A stretch of 64,000 nucleotides of DNA from Arthrobacter sp. CAU 1506. Lineage in GTDB: Bacteria; Actinomycetota; Actinomycetes; Actinomycetales; Micrococcaceae. The DNA lies in contig NZ_SUKC01000005.1 in the NCBI RefSeq assembly GCF_005047635.1, positions 62,001 to 126,000 on the forward strand, given 5' to 3'. Each line of letters begins with the position of its first letter. The stretch's first letter is position 1. The translations under genes and the position numbers were made by a program. The notes beneath the pieces are model-generated. The model had not been told where the DNA came from. It was given only the letters and a program-made list of their open reading frames with translations, and made no database searches. Positions 58,672 to 64,000 of the stretch are shown here, piece by piece.

Positions 58672-60711
58672 ATGAAATTGAAGAACCTTTTCAAGGGACC
58701 AATCATCTGGATTGTCCTGGTCTTGGTCATCCTCCTGATTGCCGTGCCCAACCTGGCCGGCCCGCAGTCGTCGCGGGTGGACACCAGCGTGGGTCTTTCG
58801 CTGCTGCAGGATAAAAAGGCGGAACAAGCCCGGATCAACGACGGCGCCCAGAGCGTCGACCTGACGCTGCGCGACGATCTGGTGATTGACGGCGCCAACA
58901 AGGGCAAGTCGATTACCTTCTTCTACAGCCGTGACCGCGGACCGGACATCGTCAAAGCGATCAACACCTCCGGTGTGGACAACTTCACCGACCAGCCGGT
59001 GGAAAACAACTGGTTCATGAGCTTCATCAGCCTGATCCTGCCCATCCTGATCATCGGCCTGATCTTCTGGTTCCTGCTCTCGCGCATGCAGGGCGGCGGT
59101 TCCAAGGTCATGCAGTTCGGCAAGTCCAAGGCGAAGATGATCTCCAAGGACATGCCCCAGGTGACCTTTGCCGACGTCGCCGGGGCGGACGAGGCCGTGG
59201 AGGAACTGCACGAGATCAAGGAGTTCCTCTCCGAACCGGCAAAGTTCCAGGCCGTGGGAGCCAAGATCCCCAAGGGCGTGCTGCTCTACGGCCCGCCCGG
59301 TACCGGCAAGACGCTGCTGGCCCGCGCCGTGGCCGGCGAGGCCGGTGCACCGTTCTTCTCGATTTCCGGTTCGGACTTCGTGGAGATGTTCGTGGGCGTC
59401 GGTGCCTCCCGTGTCCGTGATTTGTTCGAGCAGGCCAAGGCCAACGCCCCGGCCATCATCTTCGTGGACGAAATCGACGCCGTGGGCCGGCACCGTGGCG
59501 CCGGCGTGGGCGGCGGAAACGACGAACGCGAGCAGACGCTGAACCAGCTGCTGGTGGAGATGGACGGCTTCGACGTGAAGACCAACGTCATCCTGATCGC
59601 CGCCACCAACCGCCCGGATGTGCTGGACCCGGCATTGCTGCGCCCCGGCCGCTTCGACCGGCAGATCTCCGTGGAGGCACCGGACCTCGAAGGCCGCCAC
59701 CAGATCCTCCAGGTGCACGCGGCCGGCAAGCCGATGGCCCCCGGCGTGGACCTGAAGTCGCTGGCCAAGCGGGCCCCCGGATTCACCGGTGCAGACCTGG
59801 CCAACGTGCTCAACGAAGCGGCGCTCTTGACCGCTCGTTCCAACGCCCAGCTGATCGACGACCGGGCATTGGACGAGGCCATCGACCGGGTGATGGCTGG
59901 CCCGCAGAAGCGCTCTCGCGTGATGAAGGAGCATGAGCGCAAGATCACCGCGTACCACGAAGGCGGGCACGCGCTGGTCGCGGCCGCGCTGCGCTACTCC
60001 GCCCCGGTCACCAAGGTCACCATCCTGCCTCGCGGCCGGGCCCTGGGCTACACCATGGTGGTGCCGGAGGAAGACAAGTACTCCGTGACCCGGAACGAAC
60101 TGCTGGACCAGTTGGCCTACGCCATGGGCGGCCGGGTGGCCGAGGAGATTGTCTTCCACGATCCGTCCACCGGTGCCTCGAACGACATTGAGAAGGCCAC
60201 CGGCACCGCCCGGCAGATGGTCACGCAGTACGGCATGAGCGAACGCGTCGGTGCCGTGAAGCTGGGCCAAGGCGGCGGCGAGCCGTTCCTGGGACGCGAC
60301 ATGTCGCATGAACGCAACTACTCCGACCACGTGGCGTTTGTGGTGGACGAGGAAGTTCGCCGGCTGATCGACGACGCCCACGACGAGGCCTACGCGATCC
60401 TGACCGAGAACCGCGACGTGCTGGACCGGCTGGCCCTGGCCCTGCTGGAACGCGAAACCCTGAACCAGAGCGAGATCGCCGAGATCTTCCATGACCTGCG
60501 CCGCCGCGACCTGCGCGATGTGTGGCTGTCCAAGGAGACCCGGCCGGTCCACGACATTCCGCCCGTTGTCTCGCGGCGGGAGCGCGAAGCCGCAGCCAAC
60601 GGCCAGCAAGAAGAAGAAAGCCATGCGGCCGTGATCGTGGACCCGAATCCGGCCGGCGGAGACCTGCCGGAGGACGAGGGCCGAGGCGGCGTTCTGGGCA
60701 CCAGCGGCTAG
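58672..60711 (+). CDS. ftsH: ATP-dependent zinc metalloprotease FtsH
   Basis: The start is the ATG at 58672 ([13 protein letters not shown]); the longer frame adds no conserved residues. The product is 679 residues, with two membrane helices (about 9-30 and 114-133) flanking an extracytoplasmic loop. The AAA+ module follows: Walker A GPPGTGKT (about 207-214), Walker [12 protein letters not shown] and [10 protein letters not shown] zinc peptidase ends the protein, with HEGGH (about 429-433). It degrades membrane and soluble proteins at the inner face of the membrane. The C-terminal tail is acidic and unconserved. In the 157-bp leader, CCGTCTTC (58523-58530) is inverted as GAAGACGG (58583-58590). 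Confidence 0.97.
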   Translation: MKLKNLFKGPIIWIVLVLVILLIAVPNLAGPQSSRVDTSVGLSLLQDKKAEQARINDGAQSVDLTLRDDLVIDGANKGKSITFFYSRDRGPDIVKAINTSGVDNFTDQPVENNWFMSFISLILPILIIGLIFWFLLSRMQGGGSKVMQFGKSKAKMISKDMPQVTFADVAGADEAVEELHEIKEFLSEPAKFQAVGAKIPKGVLLYGPPGTGKTLLARAVAGEAGAPFFSISGSDFVEMFVGVGASRVRDLFEQAKANAPAIIFVDEIDAVGRHRGAGVGGGNDEREQTLNQLLVEMDGFDVKTNVILIAATNRPDVLDPALLRPGRFDRQISVEAPDLEGRHQILQVHAAGKPMAPGVDLKSLAKRAPGFTGADLANVLNEAALLTARSNAQLIDDRALDEAIDRVMAGPQKRSRVMKEHERKITAYHEGGHALVAAALRYSAPVTKVTILPRGRALGYTMVVPEEDKYSVTRNELLDQLAYAMGGRVAEEIVFHDPSTGASNDIEKATGTARQMVTQYGMSERVGAVKLGQGGGEPFLGRDMSHERNYSDHVAFVVDEEVRRLIDDAHDEAYAILTENRDVLDRLALALLERETLNQSEIAEIFHDLRRRDLRDVWLSKETRPVHDIPPVVSRREREAAANGQQEEESHAAVIVDPNPAGGDLPEDEGRGGVLGTSG

Positions 60712-60721
60712 GATCGCATAC

Positions 60722-61330
60722 GTGACCGATTACGATGACGTCGTTGCCGAACTGGACTTTGACCCGCAGATCGACCTGCCCCGGATCGAAAAAGCGGTGC
60801 GCGAGATCCTGATCGCCGTCGGCGAAGATCCGGACCGCGAAGGCCTGCTGGATACCCCGCAGCGTGTCGCCCGTTCGTATGCTGAGGTCTTCGCCGGACT
60901 GCACCAGGACCCGGCAGAGGTCCTCGGCACCACGTTCGACATCAACCACGAAGAAATGGTGCTGGTCAAGGACATTCCGTTCTACTCGACCTGCGAGCAC
61001 CATCTGGTGCCGTTCCATGGCACGGCGCATATTGGCTACATCCCGTCGCATGACGGTAAAGTGACCGGGCTGAGCAAGCTGGCCCGCCTGGTGGAGATCT
61101 ATGCGCGCCGCCCGCAGGTGCAAGAACGCCTCACCACGCAGATCGTGGAGGCCCTGGTCAAGTACTTGGAACCCAAGGGCGCGATCGTCGTCGTCGAATG
61201 CGAGCACATGTGCATGTCCATGCGCGGGGTGCGCAAGCCCGGGGCCAAGACGGTCACCTCGGCCGTGCGCGGCCAGTTGCGCGAGCAGGCCACCCGGGCC
61301 GAGGCCATGAGCCTGATTATTGGACGATAG
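60722..61330 (+). CDS. folE: GTP cyclohydrolase I (FolE)
   Basis: The product is 202 residues with a GTG start 10 bp after ftsH. Zinc ligands are visible in [12 protein letters not shown] (Cys91, His94) and [14 protein letters not shown] (Cys164). [36 protein letters not shown] is the other family signature, and [16 protein letters not shown] ends the catalytic pocket. It makes dihydroneopterin triphosphate from GTP, the first step of folate synthesis. It begins the fol cluster. Confidence 0.97.
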   Translation: MTDYDDVVAELDFDPQIDLPRIEKAVREILIAVGEDPDREGLLDTPQRVARSYAEVFAGLHQDPAEVLGTTFDINHEEMVLVKDIPFYSTCEHHLVPFHGTAHIGYIPSHDGKVTGLSKLARLVEIYARRPQVQERLTTQIVEALVKYLEPKGAIVVVECEHMCMSMRGVRKPGAKTVTSAVRGQLREQATRAEAMSLIIGR

Positions 61331-61356
61331 CGAAAAGATAGAGACGGTAGAACTAG

Positions 61357-62262
61357 ATGGATTCACTCGCCGCAGTCCCCGGAACCGGGCCCGCAACCTC
61401 GCCCCTGCCCGTGCTGCGCAAGGCACGCGCACCGAAGAAGTTTGCGGACCTGCCCACCGACCGGGCCGTCGTCATGGCCATATTGAACGTCACGCCGGAC
61501 TCCTTCAGCGACGGCGGGGAACACGCCAACCGCGAAGCGGCGATCGCCTACGGCCTGAAGCTGCTCTACGGCGGCGCCGACATCATCGACGTGGGCGGGG
61601 AATCCACCCGCCCGAACGCCGACTCCATCACGCCGGAAGAAGAGCAGCAGCGCATTTTGCCGGTGATCGAGGCGTTGGCCAAGGCCGGCGCCCTGATCAG
61701 CGTGGACACCATGCACGTGGACACCGCAGCGAAGGCCCTTGATGCCGGGGCAGCCATCATCAACGACGTGTCCGGCATGACCTTCGACCCGGAGATGCCG
61801 GCGCTGGTGGCGGAGCGGAAGGTTCCCTACATCCTGATGCACCGGCGCGGCGACGCCCGCCATGCGGATCCGAAGGCGGATTACCAGGACGTGGTGGCCG
61901 AAGTCCTCGCGGAACTGACGGAACTGCGCGACAAGTTCGTTGCCGCCGGGGTTGCGCCGGAGCAGATCATTCTGGATCCGGGCCTGGGCTTCTCCAAGAA
62001 TGCCGAACACAACTGGGAACTGCTGCGCGCCACCGGGCAGTTCGCCCAGCTGGGACACAAGCTGCTGATCGGTGCGTCCCGCAAGCGGTTCCTCGGCTCG
62101 TTGCTGACGTCCGCCGGCAAGGCCGCCGCGCCCAAGGAACGCGACGAGGCCACACTTGCGGTCTCCGCACTGGCCGCGGCCAACGGCGCGTGGGGCGTGC
62201 GAGTGCACGACGCCGGTGCCTCCCTGGACGCGGTCAAGGTCGCCGCTGCCTGGGCCAAGTAG
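61357..62262 (+). CDS. folP: Dihydropteroate synthase
   Basis: The product is 301 residues, a TIM-barrel enzyme. Pterin and sulphonamide site motifs are visible: VMAILNVTPDSFSDGGEHAN, ADIIDVGGESTRPNAD, LISVDTMHVDTAAKALDAGAAIINDVSGM, ILMHRRGD, IILDPGLGFSKNAEHNWELL and LLIGASRKRFLG. It joins 4-aminobenzoate to dihydropterin pyrophosphate and is the target of sulphonamides. The N-terminal 35 residues are an extension beyond the core; an internal start is possible. It is 26 bp after folE and 8 bp before folB. Confidence 0.96.
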   Translation: MDSLAAVPGTGPATSPLPVLRKARAPKKFADLPTDRAVVMAILNVTPDSFSDGGEHANREAAIAYGLKLLYGGADIIDVGGESTRPNADSITPEEEQQRILPVIEALAKAGALISVDTMHVDTAAKALDAGAAIINDVSGMTFDPEMPALVAERKVPYILMHRRGDARHADPKADYQDVVAEVLAELTELRDKFVAAGVAPEQIILDPGLGFSKNAEHNWELLRATGQFAQLGHKLLIGASRKRFLGSLLTSAGKAAAPKERDEATLAVSALAAANGAWGVRVHDAGASLDAVKVAAAWAK

Positions 62263-62270
62263 GGCGGGTC

Positions 62271-62654
62271 ATGGCGGCAGGACAACCGGCGCGCCCGGAC
62301 ATCATCAAGCTCACCGGCATCGCCGCGGTGGGCTATCACGGCGTGCTGGAACACGAGCGCCGCGACGGGCAGCGGTTTATTGTGGACGTTGCCCTGCACA
62401 CGGACATCCGGCCGGCGGCGGCCGGCGACGACCTGACGAAGACCGCCAACTACGCCGAACTCGCGGACCAAGTGGAAGCGATCATCACCGGCGAGGCGCT
62501 GCAGCTGATCGAAACCCTGGCCGAACGGATCGCGGATCACGTGCTGCGCACCTTCTCCGTGGCGGCGGTGGAGGTCACCGTGCACAAACCGCACGCGCCC
62601 ATCCAGGTGGAGTTTTCCGACGTCAGCATCAGCATTTACCGGGAGCAGCCATGA
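62271..62654 (+). CDS. folB: Dihydroneopterin aldolase
   Basis: The start is the ATG at 62271 (MAAGQPARPDIIKL). The 127-residue product contains the family motifs IIKLTGIAAVGYHGVLEHERRDGQRFIVDVALH (active Tyr and Glu), TANYAELADQVEAIITG and VEVTVHKPHAPIQVEFSDVSISIYRE. It converts dihydroneopterin to 6-hydroxymethyl-dihydropterin and glycolaldehyde. The stop overlaps the folK start (ATGA, 62651-62654). Confidence 0.95.
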   Translation: MAAGQPARPDIIKLTGIAAVGYHGVLEHERRDGQRFIVDVALHTDIRPAAAGDDLTKTANYAELADQVEAIITGEALQLIETLAERIADHVLRTFSVAAVEVTVHKPHAPIQVEFSDVSISIYREQP

Positions 62655-63160
62655 GCGTGCGCGCCGTGCTGGCGCTGGGCAGCAACCTGGGCGAACGCAG
62701 CGACACGCTCTCGCACGCCGTGGCAGACCTGGTGGACACCCCGCACGTGCGGCTGCGCGAAGTGTCAGCGGTGGTGCAGACCAAGCCGGTGGGCGGTCCC
62801 GAGGACCAGCCGGATTACCTGAACATGGTGCTGGAAGTGGAGACCGACCTGGATCCACACCAGCTGCTGGCCCACTGCCAGGCTGTGGAGAACAAGCATC
62901 ACCGCACGCGGGAAGTGCGTTGGGGCCCGCGGACCCTGGACGTGGACATCATCACCTACGGTGACCTGACCCTGAACGATGACGACCTGGTCATCCCGCA
63001 TCCGAGGGCACACGAACGCGCCTTCGTGCTGGCGCCCTGGGCTTGGATGGATTCCAACGCCACGCTCAACGGCATCCCGGTCGGCGAACTGGCGAAGGCG
63101 GCCGGGGACCTGGACGGCGTCGAGCCCTACGAAGCCGAACCGTTCGAAGCCGGGCAGTAG
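62651..63160 (+). CDS. folK: 6-hydroxymethyl-7,8-dihydropterin pyrophosphokinase
   Basis: The start is the ATG at 62651, coupled to folB. The 169-residue HPPK has the glycine-rich start AVLALGSNLGERSDTL and the catalytic acids in WGPRTLDVDIITYGDLTL, followed by LVIPHPRAHERAFVLAPWAWMD. It transfers pyrophosphate from ATP to the hydroxymethyl pterin, giving the substrate of folP. The C-terminus is acidic (EPYEAEPFEAG). A DUF3180 gene follows 22 bp downstream. Confidence 0.95.
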   Translation: MSVRAVLALGSNLGERSDTLSHAVADLVDTPHVRLREVSAVVQTKPVGGPEDQPDYLNMVLEVETDLDPHQLLAHCQAVENKHHRTREVRWGPRTLDVDIITYGDLTLNDDDLVIPHPRAHERAFVLAPWAWMDSNATLNGIPVGELAKAAGDLDGVEPYEAEPFEAGQ

Positions 63161-63182
63161 TGTCCGGCGGGGTGGGGGCTTC

Positions 63183-63680
63183 GTGAGGACCATCAGGTAC
63201 CGCTACCTGGCGACCATCGCCGTCGTCACTGCGGCGCTGGGCTGGATGGGCAACCAGATCACCGAGCGCAACGGGCTGCCGGTGCCGTTCCTGCATCTTT
63301 CCTCGCTGGTCACGATGGCGGCCATCGCCGTGTTCACGCTGGTGCTGGGCCTGAAAGTGCGTCGCTGGCGCAACGGAAAACGGGACAAGGAATTGAATCC
63401 GGTGCTGGCCGCCCGCACTCTGGTGTTGGCCCAGGCCTGTGCGTACGCCGGTTCGTTGATTTTCGGCTGGCACACCGGCATTTTGGTGGACCAACTCGTT
63501 TTGCTGCTCTACCGGCCGGGCCTCGGAGCGTTGCCGGCCGTGCTGGCTATGATGGGCGGTGGCCTGATCATGGTGGTGATAGGGCTGGTGGTGGAGCGCT
63601 TCTGCAAGCTCCCGCCTGAAGACACCGACGCGGCCAAGAACAACGGAACCGAGGCCCAAGGCGAGGGAGAATATGCCTAG
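63183..63680 (+). CDS. DUF3180 family membrane protein
   Basis: The start is the GTG at 63183 (MRTIRYRYLATIAV), preceded by GGTGGGGG. The 165-residue product has four hydrophobic segments: YLATIAVVTAALGWMGNQIT, LSSLVTMAAIAVFTLVLGL, RTLVLAQACAYAGSLIFGW and GALPAVLAMMGGGLIMVVIGLVVERFC. This matches DUF3180, an actinobacterial family regularly placed after folK. Its function is unknown. The last 25 residues are acidic. Its stop overlaps the next gene by eight bases. Confidence 0.88.
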   Translation: MRTIRYRYLATIAVVTAALGWMGNQITERNGLPVPFLHLSSLVTMAAIAVFTLVLGLKVRRWRNGKRDKELNPVLAARTLVLAQACAYAGSLIFGWHTGILVDQLVLLLYRPGLGALPAVLAMMGGGLIMVVIGLVVERFCKLPPEDTDAAKNNGTEAQGEGEYA

Positions 63681-64000
63681 CGAAGCGATCGACCCGGCGT
63701 GGATCAACTGGATCCGGGTCTCGCCCAAGTACATCACGGTACAACTGATCGGCTGGGCGATCTTCACCGTGGTTGCACTCGCCGTCCTGTCCGTACCGCT
63801 GGCCCTGTTGCTGACCGGCGTGTGGCCCGATTTCCCCGCCTGGCTTGCCTGGCTGCTGAGCGTGGGCACCCTGGTGGCCCGCATCTGGATCGGACTGCTG
63901 ATTCCGCGCCAGGTCAGGGCCATCGGCTACGCGGAACGAGACGAAGACCTGCTGATCCGGCGCGGCCTGTTTTTCCAGCGCGTCATGGTGGTTCCCTACG
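63673..64000 (+). CDS. PH-domain membrane protein, N-terminal part (cut by window edge)
   Basis: The ATG at 63673 overlaps the DUF3180 stop. The frame is open to the right edge (109 codons). It begins MPSEAIDPAWINWIRVSPKYI, has two membrane helices (about 26-48 and 55-76), and then AIGYAERDEDLLIRRGLFFQRVMVVPY, the signature start of a bacterial PH domain (bPH2 / YdbT-like). Such proteins are usually encoded as a pair after DUF3180 in Actinobacteria, so a second PH-domain gene probably lies just beyond the window. Function is unknown. Confidence 0.82.
   Translation, partial: MPSEAIDPAWINWIRVSPKYITVQLIGWAIFTVVALAVLSVPLALLLTGVWPDFPAWLAWLLSVGTLVARIWIGLLIPRQVRAIGYAERDEDLLIRRGLFFQRVMVVPY

Noticed and set aside
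58558-60624. 688-codon minus-strand frame opposite ftsH
   Set aside because: ftsH is complete on the plus strand; this frame has no family motif.

Overview
The window is about 64 kb of high-GC chromosomal DNA from an actinobacterium. Domain content and gene order point to Micrococcales, probably Micrococcaceae (Arthrobacter sensu lato). The ppa - dacB - zinc metalloprotease - tilS - hpt - ftsH - folE - folP - folB - folK - DUF3180 - PH-domain run at the right end is a typical actinobacterial core order, and DUF5997, DUF2630 and the ArsR-SulP pair are common in this group. The assignment is by inference, without a database search. I saw no rRNA, tRNA, CRISPR array, transposase or phage gene.

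Layout. 1-5.7 kb: a truncated sensor kinase, a divergent DUF5997 / orphan LysR-type ligand-domain pair, an inositol-phosphatase-like enzyme, an enoyl-CoA hydratase, a DoxX-like membrane protein behind an inverted-repeat operator, and a NERD-nuclease/helicase. 5.9-10 kb: an SRPBCC protein, an orphan PstS downstream of a FAD/Rieske oxidoreductase, and an isochorismatase-like hydrolase. 10-14.7 kb: two MFS exporters facing each other across a shared terminator, flanked by a TetR and a MarR regulator. 14.8-18.6 kb: divergent Ku and LigD (non-homologous end joining). 18.7-25.8 kb: LacI regulator, alpha/beta hydrolase, sugar kinase, HAD phosphatase, degenerate nitrilase-like protein, glycerophosphodiesterase and glycerate kinase. 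25.8-27.9 kb: ArsR-SulP anion transporter operon.

28-36.5 kb is the accessory-looking part and the best candidate for an undescribed system. Two paralogous cytochromes P450 flank a small cytosolic HtaA-type (haem-binding family) protein, a P450-type ferredoxin with a CxxHxxC cluster motif, and a complete CUT2-type (ribose/galactose-like) ABC importer. The ATPase gene of that importer is preceded by a short upstream ORF that overlaps it in an ATGA. The module contains several operator-like palindromes, and its right flank is a 700-bp gene-free stretch with structured repeats. I infer an import-and-oxidise catabolic module; its substrate cannot be read from the sequence.

36.5-48.6 kb: dodecin, NCS2 uracil/xanthine permease, SDR-ALDH operon, phosphoglucomutase, a DUF4190 protein, two giant hairpins, a peptide transporter, amidase, peptidase E, rhodanese-prephenate dehydratase, and a small acidic protein. 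48.6-64 kb: lipid kinase, serS, HAD phosphatase, DUF1761 and a SatD/MarR-like protein, then the core run from pyrophosphatase to folate biosynthesis. Start codons were chosen from visible Shine-Dalgarno sequences and domain boundaries, so many differ from the longest open frame.
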